Positions 16,322 through 23,404 of a stretch of DNA of 64,000 nucleotides are shown here, piece by piece. Position 1 is the first letter of the stretch. Each line of letters opens with the position of its first letter. The notes under the pieces are model-generated. The model was not told the DNA's origin. It made no database searches and saw only the letters and a list, made by a program, of their open reading frames with translations. Source of the DNA: Fen-178 sp049516835 (GTDB lineage Bacteria; Acidobacteriota; Terriglobia; Bryobacterales; Bryobacteraceae). The position numbers and the translations under genes are program-made. The DNA is taken from NCBI GenBank assembly GCA_049516835.1, contig JBEKSR010000006.1, positions 1 through 64,000 of the forward strand, written 5' to 3'.

Positions 16322-16759
16322 GTGGACTATTGGGACACTTCCGCGCTGTTCAAGCTCTACATCCCGGAGGACGATTCCGGCTATTTCCTGGACTTCGTCG
16401 TCTCATCAGACCAGCCGATCATGTGCTCCACAATTGGTGTGGCCGAGATGCTCTGCGCGCTCTGCCGGAGAGAATCCGCTGGTGATCTGAAGACCGGCGG
16501 CGCCCTCGCCACGTATCGGAGGTTTCTCGGCGATTGCAGAGATGGCCGGATCGTGCGGGTCCCTTGCGGCGAACAGGTAATCACGGCCGCGGAAGAGATC
16601 ATCGGGCTGGCTTTTCGACGGCCGCGGCCAGTGATGCTCCGGAGCCTGGATGCGATTCATGTGGCTTCGGCGGTGACCGCCCGGGCGAGGGTCATGGTGT
16701 CAACCGACACCCGGCTGAGGGAGGTGGCGGCGATGGCGAAGTTGAAGCTGGCGCCATGA
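16322..16759 (+). CDS. vapC: PIN-domain ribonuclease toxin (VapC family)
   Basis: A 145-residue PIN nuclease. Acidic active-site residues are visible at YWDTSALFKLY (Asp5), the Glu of GVAEMLCAL (about residue 42), and the C-terminal RSLDAIHVASA and STDTRLREVA Asp residues. VapC toxins cleave tRNA or rRNA under stress. The GTG start follows the antitoxin stop directly, so the two are co-translated. No lesion is seen, unlike the two PIN genes near the window end. Confidence 0.9.
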   Translation: MDYWDTSALFKLYIPEDDSGYFLDFVVSSDQPIMCSTIGVAEMLCALCRRESAGDLKTGGALATYRRFLGDCRDGRIVRVPCGEQVITAAEEIIGLAFRRPRPVMLRSLDAIHVASAVTARARVMVSTDTRLREVAAMAKLKLAP

Positions 16760-17166
16760 CACTATGGCCCGCCTGTGCAGCCTGGTGGTGCCCGAGAAAC
16801 GCCGTGAGACAAGGAAGCAGGGAGGGGCCGCTTCACGGGCAGGACCTTTCCCACCTCAGGCTTCAGCGGTGGTCACTGCGCGAGCACCTTCGGTTCCTGC
16901 TGACGTGTTCGAAGTGGGCCGCTTGACGGCGATCACTGCTCGTTCGGTGCGCGACGGCCCGCTCACCGCATTCTTCGCAGCGACAATCTTTTTCGCCCGT
17001 CTCCGCCGCCTCCACCGCTGAGATTCGGCGCGACCCAAGCTTGGCCCATCTAGCAAGTGGCATGTCCTAATAATACGGCGGGCCGTGGCGGTTCACGAAT
17101 AGGTTGCCGTTTCTCGCTCAATGTGCGTCTCTGTTTTCGCGCACCACCGTCGGAGGCGGGACCGGC
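16760..17166. other. gap with one doubtful small gene
   Basis: No confident gene, RNA or known element is seen here apart from the possible small minus-strand frame at 16863-17063 described separately. The stretch is GC-rich and leads into the 15-bp tandem repeats. Confidence 0.5.
16863..17063 (-). CDS. possible small CxxC/HFEH protein
   Basis: A 66-residue frame whose second half reads CRCEECGERAVAHR, then AAHFEHVSRNRRCSRSD. The CxCxxC cluster followed by a His-x3-His/Cys-rich tail resembles small zinc-ribbon proteins and the CoiA-like N-terminal domain, where HF.H follows a CPxC pair. AGGA sits immediately before the ATG, which is closer than ideal. No homologue could be checked, and the frame could be chance in GC-rich DNA. 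Confidence 0.35.
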   Translation of the reverse strand: MPLARWAKLGSRRISAVEAAETGEKDCRCEECGERAVAHRTSSDRRQAAHFEHVSRNRRCSRSDHR

Positions 17167-17241
17167 GGGACCTACGCCGGTGGGACCTACGCCGGTGGGA
17201 CCTACGCCGGTGGGACCTACGCCGGTGGGACCTACGCCGGT
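17167..17241 (+). repeat. five tandem copies of a 15-bp repeat
   Basis: GGGACCTACGCCGGT occurs five times without a mismatch or spacer, with a degenerate partial copy just before. It ends at the -35 element of the rpsT promoter. Perfect identity suggests recent slippage expansion. Confidence 0.9.
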
Positions 17242-17269
17242 TGCCAGAGACTTCCGGGTGCGCTATTCT
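17241..17269 (+). promoter_or_regulatory. rpsT: putative rpsT promoter
   Basis: TTGCCA (17241-17246), a 17-bp spacer and TATTCT (17264-17269) give a good sigma70 match 40 bp before the rpsT ATG. The -35 box overlaps the last base of the tandem repeat array. Confidence 0.6.
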
Positions 17270-17308
17270 AAAAGCTCGAACACTTTGTAAGGACTCGATT
17301 TAGCAAAG

Positions 17309-17578
17309 ATGGCCAACACTTATTCCGCGCTCAAGCGGGTGCGCCAAACCGAACGGCGCACGGAATACAACCGGAAGAACAAGACCCGCCTCCGTCACCA
17401 GATCCGCGCGATACGGCGCGCGATCCTCGCCAAAGATGCCAAGGCCGCGGCGGAACTGCTTCCGAAGACCTTTTCGGTTATCGACCGTTCGGCGAAAAGC
17501 GGGATCATCAAGAAGAATACCGCGGCGCGGTATAAGTCGAAGCTGCAACAAAGAGTGAAGGCGCTCTTACCCCACTAG
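17309..17578 (+). CDS. rpsT: 30S ribosomal protein S20
   Basis: An 89-residue basic three-helix protein that binds 16S rRNA in the body of the 30S subunit. The sequence MANTYSALKRVRQTERR, NKTRLRHQIRAI and the C-terminal GIIKKNTAARYKSKLQQRV are diagnostic. AAGGA lies about 15 nt upstream of the ATG. It is transcribed alone from its own promoter and its last 12 bases overlap the 3' end of holA on the opposite strand, with no room for a terminator between them. Confidence 0.97.
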   Translation: MANTYSALKRVRQTERRTEYNRKNKTRLRHQIRAIRRAILAKDAKAAAELLPKTFSVIDRSAKSGIIKKNTAARYKSKLQQRVKALLPH

Positions 17579-18610
17579 CTGCAAAATAAACTTCTCCATG
17601 ACGATCCGGTCGTCCGGCCGGGCGTCGCGGAGGCCTTTGTCGGCGTTGTAGATCAGGGTCATGGCGCGCTCCAGATGCGGTTGGCTGAATTTGGTGGCCG
17701 TCTGGCAGACCTGCTCGGCGCGCGATCCCCACATCGGCACACCCAGGCGCGAGAAGTGTCCCAGAACCTGCTGCGAACTCTTCAGGCCGGCCTCGCGAGC
17801 CACCAGCGCCATGCGGAATTGCGTGGAGAGGAACGCCAGCGCGAGCGGGAGGTACTCGCCTTCGCGCGTCAAGGTGTCGAGGAACTCGAGGGCGCGGGCG
17901 CGGTCGCGGCGGCCCAGCGCGTTCACCAGGGCGAAGATGGTGGTGACCCGCGCATCCGGCACCAGGGCGGCGATGTCGTCGACTCCCACCACGCGGCTTC
18001 CGGCGTAGAGCGCCAGTTTTTCAATCTCGACGGCGATGCGGGCGACGTCGGCGCCGAGGGCCTCCACCAGCAGATCGAGCGCCGCGGGATCGACGCGGAA
18101 ACCGGCGCGCCGCGCCAGCGCTTCGGCTTCGGCGCGGGCCTCATGGCTGGGAAACCGGCGGAGCTCGACGAGGTCGGGGATGGCGCTGTAGAACTTGCGG
18201 ACGCGCTCCTGCTTGCGTTTGTCGTCGCCTTCGAAATCGTAGCGGATGGCTTCGAAGACCAGCAGGACACCGGGCGTGGGGTCCTTCATATACTCGACGA
18301 GCGGGGTGGCATCGCCGGAAGCAGGCTCGCCTTCGGAATCTTCCTCGAACCGGCCGCGCGGCAGGGCGGCTTCGGCGTTGACTACCCAGATGAGACGCTC
18401 GGCGGCAAACAGAGAGAGCCCGCGGGCGTCGTCGAGGACTTCGGCGAGGGCCATCCGCGCAAGGTCGTGCTCCGTGACGGCGCCTTCGGGCACAGTTGCG
18501 AGGAGCGCTTCCTTCAAGCGGAGGCGCTGGTAGGCTTCGGGGCCGAGCAGGAGGACGGCGGGCGGCGCAGGTCCCTTTTTCACCCTGGAAAGAAACTGCC
18601 CGGGAATCAC
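17567..18610 (-). CDS. holA: DNA polymerase III subunit delta
   Basis: A 347-residue clamp-loader subunit. It starts GPAPPAVLLLGPEAYQRLRLKEAL (the degenerate P-loop region of HolA), followed by LVFEA, AALDLLVEALGADVARIAVEIEKLALYAG and the DARVTTIFALVNALGRRDRARAL domain. Length and motifs match HolA, which opens the beta clamp. The start is GTG, two bases after the lptE stop; lptE-holA is a common neighbour pair in many bacteria. Its 3' end overlaps rpsT tail to tail. Confidence 0.92.
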   Translation of the reverse strand: MIPGQFLSRVKKGPAPPAVLLLGPEAYQRLRLKEALLATVPEGAVTEHDLARMALAEVLDDARGLSLFAAERLIWVVNAEAALPRGRFEEDSEGEPASGDATPLVEYMKDPTPGVLLVFEAIRYDFEGDDKRKQERVRKFYSAIPDLVELRRFPSHEARAEAEALARRAGFRVDPAALDLLVEALGADVARIAVEIEKLALYAGSRVVGVDDIAALVPDARVTTIFALVNALGRRDRARALEFLDTLTREGEYLPLALAFLSTQFRMALVAREAGLKSSQQVLGHFSRLGVPMWGSRAEQVCQTATKFSQPHLERAMTLIYNADKGLRDARPDDRIVMEKFILQLVG

Positions 18611-18612
18611 GT

Positions 18613-19137
18613 CTAGAACCCCTCCAGAATGGCGGTGACGGCGCTGCGGGCAACGTCGCGGCTGAGACGCTGCATGGCGGTTCCGCTTTCGTCGAAATAG
18701 GCCGCGGGGTCGACGGAGATCTCGTAGCGCTCGCGGAATTCGACGCCCAAGCGCGAGAAGAGAACCTTCTTGGTGGCGCGGTCGGTCAGGGTCAGACGCA
18801 GGGTGACCACGACTTGCGCGGCCGTGGCGCGGCCGGAAACAGGATCGTTCACCGTGGGGAAGAAGGCGAAGTTGGTCACCGCGCCCTCCAGCACCGCGTC
18901 GGCCTGGTTGGGGTCCGCCACGATGGCGTAGCGCGTGCGGGAGAGGAACTCGCGGGTGATGTCCGCGGGCAGCAGGCGGGCGAGCTGGTAGCGCACGGTG
19001 ATATTGCCGAACGCCGGGATGGCGATGGTCTTGATGTTCTTCGGCATCAGATCGCCGTGGCCGGCGACGTGATAGCCGCAGCCGGGCGCAAAAAGCGCTC
19101 CGGTGAACGCGATGGCCAGCGGAACGAGTTTGGTCAT
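18613..19137 (-). CDS. lptE: LPS-assembly lipoprotein LptE
   Basis: A 174-residue outer-membrane lipoprotein. A short signal ends in the lipobox-like FAPGC (Cys20), followed by GYHVAG, the usual LptE/RlpB start after the lipidated Cys. The body has IKTIAIPAFGNITVRYQLARLLPADITREFLSRTRY, typical of the fold, and VEFRERYE near the C-terminus. LptE plugs the LptD barrel and helps insert LPS. It overlaps the end of the upstream gene by four bases and is followed by holA after two. Confidence 0.87.
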   Translation of the reverse strand: MTKLVPLAIAFTGALFAPGCGYHVAGHGDLMPKNIKTIAIPAFGNITVRYQLARLLPADITREFLSRTRYAIVADPNQADAVLEGAVTNFAFFPTVNDPVSGRATAAQVVVTLRLTLTDRATKKVLFSRLGVEFRERYEISVDPAAYFDESGTAMQRLSRDVARSAVTAILEGF

Positions 19138-20132
19138 GTGAGTTGCCGCGCTACAGCGACGGCGTTTTCGGCGGCCAAACGGAGGTTGTCCGCCACCAGC
19201 CAGAACCAGCAGGCTTGGGGATTGTTGCGGTCGGGCGCGATGGCGCCCACGGCGATGCCACCCTGGCCCGCATGACCGACGTTGGTGGGCGGCTCGAATT
19301 CACCTCCCCGCACTTCGATGGAACCGGTCACGAGGCCGCTCTCCAGCGCTTCGACGCCGGGGTGGGCGTAGAATTCCACCCATGCGGAGAAGCTGTAGCC
19401 GTGGAACACCGGCGCCTGCACCAGGCGGAGCGACGGCATGGGCGCGCCCTCGCCCTCGCCGGGCAGGCCGAGCAGCGTGGCCAGGTGGTGTTCGATGCGC
19501 AACTCGGAATCCTCGAGCGCGGTGGGGGCCTCTTCGCCATACTGGGCGAGCAGGTTGAAGCCGAGCTGCGTGTCGAAGATGGCCCGCGGGAGGGTCTTGA
19601 ACGAGAGCAGGCTGATGGTTTGCTGCTGGAGTTCTTCCACGCCGGGCATGCCGTGCTCGCTGGCGGGAGCGAACACCTGGATGACGGAGCGGCGGATGGG
19701 GTCGTGCGCCTGAAGCCGGCGGAGAAACAGCGCGAGAGCGATGGCGGCGGGATGCGCGACGACGTGCACGGCGGAAACGCCGGGTTCTTCGGGCTCGGCT
19801 TCGACCAGCGGCGCGCGCAGGCGGGCGTTGGGGCGTTCCTCGGCGGCGCCGGTCAGGTCGATGATGGCAGCGCCGGGTTGCTGGTCCAGCAGCTCGAGCG
19901 CCTGGCGGCTGGATTCCGCGGATCCAGCCAGGAAGACCGCGCGCGCGCCGGCGAGGCTCTCGGCATCGAGACCGCCGACGAGGGCAGGCTCGTCGCCAAC
20001 CAGCGTGAGTTTGCCGGGCTGCTCGCCGAGGGCGGCAATCAGGCGGAGTTCAAGAGCGGGCGAGGAGGTGGCGGCGAGGTCGCGGATTTCGCGGCCGAGG
20101 AGAGATTCGCTGCCGATGAGCGCGAAGGTCAT
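19134..20132 (-). CDS. Aspartate-semialdehyde dehydrogenase-like protein lacking the catalytic Cys (Usg-like)
   Basis: A 332-residue protein with the ASADH fold: N-terminal FALIGSESLLGREIRDLAAT (dinucleotide-binding), LAGSAESSRQALELL, and a C-terminal half with FNLLAQYGEEAP, FHGYSFSAWVEF. Where active enzymes have the NPNC motif with the nucleophilic Cys, this one reads VAHPAAIALAL, so catalysis is not expected. This resembles Usg-1-type paralogues of Asd, whose role is unclear. The start ATG overlaps the pssA stop (ATGA). A true asd is not present in this window. Confidence 0.8.
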   Translation of the reverse strand: MTFALIGSESLLGREIRDLAATSSPALELRLIAALGEQPGKLTLVGDEPALVGGLDAESLAGARAVFLAGSAESSRQALELLDQQPGAAIIDLTGAAEERPNARLRAPLVEAEPEEPGVSAVHVVAHPAAIALALFLRRLQAHDPIRRSVIQVFAPASEHGMPGVEELQQQTISLLSFKTLPRAIFDTQLGFNLLAQYGEEAPTALEDSELRIEHHLATLLGLPGEGEGAPMPSLRLVQAPVFHGYSFSAWVEFYAHPGVEALESGLVTGSIEVRGGEFEPPTNVGHAGQGGIAVGAIAPDRNNPQACWFWLVADNLRLAAENAVAVARQLT

Positions 20133-20989
20133 CGGACGCGCCTGAGACGGCGGCGAACGATGCCGCCGATGCGGATTGCGATGCCGCTCGCGACGTAGGC
20201 GGAGGCCATGGCCAAAAGCACGGGCTGCGGCCAGTTCCAAATGCCGTAAATCAGCCCGCCCAGCAGGATGAAAAGCAGAGGAGTGTAAGGCTTGTTGAGG
20301 TTGATGCCTTTGAAGCTGTAGTAGCGCCAGGTGCACACCATCAGGAAGCCCAGCAGCACCAGCAGCGCCAGCCAGGCCACGGAAAGGGGCCACCAGGCAA
20401 GCGGCTGGCCGCCGAAGGCGAAAACCACCGCGGCCACCATGCCGGCGGCGGCGGGGATGGGCAGGCCGACGAAGTACTTGCGGTCGGGGTGGCCGGGGTT
20501 CCTGGGAACGGGGTTCTTCTGAACGTTGAAGCGCGCCAGGCGGGCGGCGCCGCACAGCAGAAAAAGAAACGCGATGAAATAGCCGGCCCTGAAAAGATGA
20601 CTGCGGATGCTCTCCGCGAGGGAGGTGTCGACAAACTGCACGCCCCAGGCGAAGGCCAGGACGGCGGGCGCAATGCCGAAGCTGATGACGTCGGCGAGGG
20701 AATCCATCTCGCGGCCGAAATCGCTGGTGGTATTGGTCATGCGGGCGATGCGGCCGTCGAGGCCATCCAGGAACACGGCGGCGCCAATAGCTTCGGCGGC
20801 GATGGTGAAATGCTCCGACGCGCCGGCGGCGCCGGATGCCGCCAGCATGGCGCCATGGAAGGAACGCAGGATGGAGAGATAGCCGAGGAAGATATTGCCC
20901 GCCGTGAACAGCGTGGGGAGCGCGTAAGCCACCCTCCGGGGCCGGCGCTCGGGAGAGCGCGGGTCAATCAGCCGGTCTCTAAGTCCCAT
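20129..20989 (-). CDS. pssA: CDP-diacylglycerol-serine O-phosphatidyltransferase
   Basis: A 286-residue polytopic inner-membrane enzyme that makes phosphatidylserine from CDP-diacylglycerol and serine. The CDP-alcohol phosphatidyltransferase signature is complete: DGLDGRIARM followed by SDFGREMDSLADVISFG, with all four conserved Asp. Several membrane helices follow (for example YFIAFLFLLCGAARLA, PLSVAWLALLVLLGFLMVC). It overlaps the psd 3' end by 11 bases, so the two phosphatidylethanolamine genes are coupled. Confidence 0.95.
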   Translation of the reverse strand: MGLRDRLIDPRSPERRPRRVAYALPTLFTAGNIFLGYLSILRSFHGAMLAASGAAGASEHFTIAAEAIGAAVFLDGLDGRIARMTNTTSDFGREMDSLADVISFGIAPAVLAFAWGVQFVDTSLAESIRSHLFRAGYFIAFLFLLCGAARLARFNVQKNPVPRNPGHPDRKYFVGLPIPAAAGMVAAVVFAFGGQPLAWWPLSVAWLALLVLLGFLMVCTWRYYSFKGINLNKPYTPLLFILLGGLIYGIWNWPQPVLLAMASAYVASGIAIRIGGIVRRRLRRVR

Positions 20990-21605
20990 GCGCCTGCCCT
21001 CCCTCCCGGCGGCGCGCGATGACGCTCGAGCCGGCGGCGACGCGCATGCCGGGCCGCACCGCGATTTCCCATTCGGGGCCGAAGAGGACGTCGACGCGCG
21101 AGCCGAACTTGATGAGGCCCACTCGTTCGCCCGTGGAAACGCGGTCGCCGGGCTTCTTGTCGAAGACGATGCGGCGCGCGATCAGGCCGGCGATCTGCTT
21201 GAAAACCACGCGGGAGCCCGATCCCTCGACGGTGACGATGTTCTGCTCGTTTTCGGTGGAACAGGCTTCGCGGCTGGCCACGTGAAACCGCCCCTGGTGG
21301 TACTCGACGGCGGTGATCGCGCCGCCGATTGGAGCGCGGTTGACGTGAACGTCGAAAATGTTCAAGAAGATGCTGACGCGGTTGACCGCGGGGCCTTCGG
21401 GTCTAACGGCGACCACTCTGCCGTCGGCGGGGGCGACGGCCACGGGGCCGGCGGGAATGGCACGCTCCGGGTCGCGGAAGAAATACAGGCAGAAGGCCGC
21501 CAGGAGCCACAGCGGCGCGGCGAACCAGGGGCCGGCCAGCCAGCGGACCAGGAAGCCCGCGCCGGCCAGAGCGGCCGCGTAGTAGATGCCGTCGATGACG
21601 ATCAC
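20979..21605 (-). CDS. psd: Phosphatidylserine decarboxylase (short proenzyme type)
   Basis: Makes phosphatidylethanolamine from the PssA product. The self-cleavage site that generates the pyruvoyl group is in IKFGSRVD (cleavage at Gly-Ser). Other landmarks are CLYFFRDPERAIP, PADGRV, NIFDVHVNRAPIGG and CSTENEQN. The GTG at 21605 gives VIVIDGIYYAA, the usual N-terminus of short PSDs (about 208 residues). The frame stays open to an ATG at 21677, which has a better ribosome site (GGAG, 7-nt spacing) but would add 24 residues and lies inside a repeat unit, so the start is left open. Confidence 0.9.
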   Translation of the reverse strand: MIVIDGIYYAAALAGAGFLVRWLAGPWFAAPLWLLAAFCLYFFRDPERAIPAGPVAVAPADGRVVAVRPEGPAVNRVSIFLNIFDVHVNRAPIGGAITAVEYHQGRFHVASREACSTENEQNIVTVEGSGSRVVFKQIAGLIARRIVFDKKPGDRVSTGERVGLIKFGSRVDVLFGPEWEIAVRPGMRVAAGSSVIARRREGGQAHGT

Positions 21606-21664
21606 GAAGCTACCATTTTCACACAGGCGGGCAGTGGGCAAGGGGGTTAAGAACTGGCGCAAGT

Positions 21665-22138
21665 GAAGTACGGTCATACGAATTCTCCGTGTGGCCTGGG
21701 AAGCGCGTGTTTACGGAACGAAGCCATTTGACAGCCGATGTGGAAAATGACGGAACGAACCCAATTTGTGATTAACGGATTCATAATCAGCAGGTTGCTG
21801 GCATTGCGAGGCGACGGTGGCTTAGCTGCGGCAGCGAAGTACACTCGTGCGATCACGCGTAGCCTCGGCGTCGTCTTGGCAGCGCGTGATTTGCGGAACG
21901 AAGCCATTTGGGAGCCTAAGCGGAAAATGGCGAAACGAACCCAATTTGTGATTAACCACTTCATAATCAATAGCCTGCCGCCATTGTGAGGCCACGGTAA
22001 CATAGCCAACGCCAGTGAAGTACAATCGTGCGACATGCGTATTTTCGGCGTCGCCTTGGCAGCGCGCGATTACGGAACGAAGCCATTTGGCAGCCGATGC
22101 GGAAAATGACGGAACGAACCCAATTTCTCATTAACAGG
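21665..22138. repeat. imperfect tandem repeat, unit about 170-180 bp, 2.7 copies
   Basis: Units begin at GAAGTAC at 21665, 21836 and 22017 (spacing 171 and 181 bp); the third is cut short near 22138. Each contains GCGG/CGGAACGAAGCCATTTG, a GGAAAATG segment, then AACGAACCCAATTT followed by TGATTAAC. The first unit covers the alternative upstream start of psd. Related fragments occur at 42644-42670. No coding function is apparent. Confidence 0.85.
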
Positions 22139-22428
22139 CGACCAGCCGAAAAACCCAACAACAAACAGGAATGCATGTTGCACGGCGGTTCCGGCGCATG
22201 AGACGGCGAGAACGCCACCACCTCCAGTGTAGCGCGGCATGGGTTGGGTTTGAGGGTAAGTGGCTGATTCGATGGGGACAAATAGCTGTGACTCAAAAAG
22301 GTTTGCTCGGTTTCGCGGCGCCCGAAATCCGGGAGTAGGAAGGGCGTGAGGGCGGCAGCAGTCACCGGAAGCAGGCTAGGTGGACCGATGCCGGTGAATC
22401 CCAAAGCGAGGATTGGATCCGGAACGCG
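22139..22428. other. intergenic stretch with a dispersed repeat
   Basis: No gene is seen. Positions 22251-22313 share GGTAAGTGG and TGTGACTCAAAAAGGTTTGC with 43202-43255, including the same spacing, so a roughly 60-bp dispersed element is present in both intergenic regions. Confidence 0.55.
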
Positions 22429-22827
22429 TCAAGGCTGTTCGCCAGAACTCAAGATCTGTGCCCTCAGTTCGAGCCGGCGGGCGTCGTTCATCGCCAGGAG
22501 TTGGACCGTGGCGCGCCCGACGGGGGTGATTCCTATGATTCGCTCGCTTTGCAGGATGAAATGCTCGGCCCAGTGGTTGCTCCGAGGGTGAAAGAGCGGA
22601 ACCACCTCGCGTGTTACTGGGTCGATTGCCGTCAGGTTCGGCCCCTTGCGAAGGTTACACCGATGGCATGCCAGCGCCAGGTTGCTGGCATCGTCCGGCC
22701 CGCCATGCTGTTTGGCGACGATGTGTTCAACGTGATGGGTGAGATCGCAGTGTTCCTGGCGGAGCAGGCAGTACTCGCAACGGCCGGTTGCCCGCCGCCG
22801 CACGAAGTCTCGCGTGGCAGCATCCAT
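22429..22827 (-). CDS. HNH endonuclease
   Basis: A 132-residue HNH nuclease. The zinc-binding pair is in GRCEYCLL, the HNH core is HVEHIVAKQHGGPDDASNLALACHRCNLRKG (residues about 33-62), and the family-typical C-terminal half reads LFHPRSNHWAEHF...IGITPVGRATVQLLAMNDARRLELR. It is preceded, four bases upstream, by a small gene that I know as its usual partner in cyanobacteria, planctomycetes and acidobacteria. Substrate is unknown; it is likely a DNA nickase or restriction-like nuclease. It sits at the edge of the defence-like operon further upstream on the same strand. Confidence 0.9.
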   Translation of the reverse strand: MDAATRDFVRRRATGRCEYCLLRQEHCDLTHHVEHIVAKQHGGPDDASNLALACHRCNLRKGPNLTAIDPVTREVVPLFHPRSNHWAEHFILQSERIIGITPVGRATVQLLAMNDARRLELRAQILSSGEQP

Positions 22828-22831
22828 CGGG

Positions 22832-23089
22832 TCACATGCAAGTCGGGCGCAGGTGTTGGCGGGCCTTGACCTTGAGGATTGAGATGAAGTCCGCGGCGTT
22901 GATCAACGCCTCATATTCGGCGGCTTCGTCGCTGGTAAGTACGCCGTCATTGGCCCGTTCGGCCAGCGTGTCAATGCGCTGCTGCACAGGCGGAGAGACG
23001 CGCAATTCGACAACGCGGCGGGCCGACTCGGCGTCCAGGCAGCGGCCCAAGGGGTCCAGGAAACCGTCGAGCACGGTGGCGGCGCTCAT
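22832..23089 (-). CDS. small conserved partner of the HNH endonuclease
   Basis: An 85-residue helical protein: VLDGFLDPLGRCLDAESARRVVELRVSPPVQQRIDTLAERANDG, then LTSDEAAEYEALINAADFISILKVKARQHL. This family is repeatedly found directly before an HNH nuclease gene of the type seen here. The fold looks like a small helical adaptor; it could be an antitoxin-like inhibitor or specificity factor (inference). The ATG at 23089 fits family members; the frame is open to 23122. Confidence 0.75.
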   Translation of the reverse strand: MSAATVLDGFLDPLGRCLDAESARRVVELRVSPPVQQRIDTLAERANDGVLTSDEAAEYEALINAADFISILKVKARQHLRPTCM

Positions 23090-23404
23090 GCTCTTACGAT
23101 ACCACGGAGGCTCCAGATACATTCTCGCGAGCGTGGGGGACGTGGTACGAAACAGCGACCGCGAAGCGGTTTAGTGCAAGCGGTATCGCGCGGCCCGCGC
23201 CGACGAACGGCCGATCTGGTACTCCCTTGAAGACAAGAGGCATTGATATCTTTACAAAAGGCCCGGTTTAGCCTAAGATCAAACCAGACTCATCTACCAC
23301 GTGTAGAAAGAGATTGATCGCCGCTCGGAAACGGGCGGCGGTTGTGTTTTGGGGTCCTGCGAGGTCCACCCGGGCATTGTGCCTCCTTTTCCTGCAACGC
23401 TTCT
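23090..23404. other. intergenic region with a stable hairpin
   Basis: No gene seen. The main feature is the GC hairpin at 23319-23340, described separately. The AT-rich segment 23235-23300 could hold a promoter for the minus-strand HNH pair, but no clear boxes stand out. Confidence 0.5.
23319..23340. terminator. 22-nt hairpin with GAAA tetraloop downstream of the RecD-like gene
   Basis: CGCCGCTCG, loop GAAA and CGGGCGGCG pair over nine positions with one G-T. It lies 65 bp after the stop of the helicase operon. In the minus direction it is followed by ATCAATCTCTTTC, a weak U-tract; in the plus direction by GTTGTGTTTT. It probably ends the defence operon. Confidence 0.5.

Noticed and set aside
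17167..17241. CRISPR-like array
   Set aside because: Repeats are 15 bp and directly adjacent, without spacers, and no cas genes are nearby.
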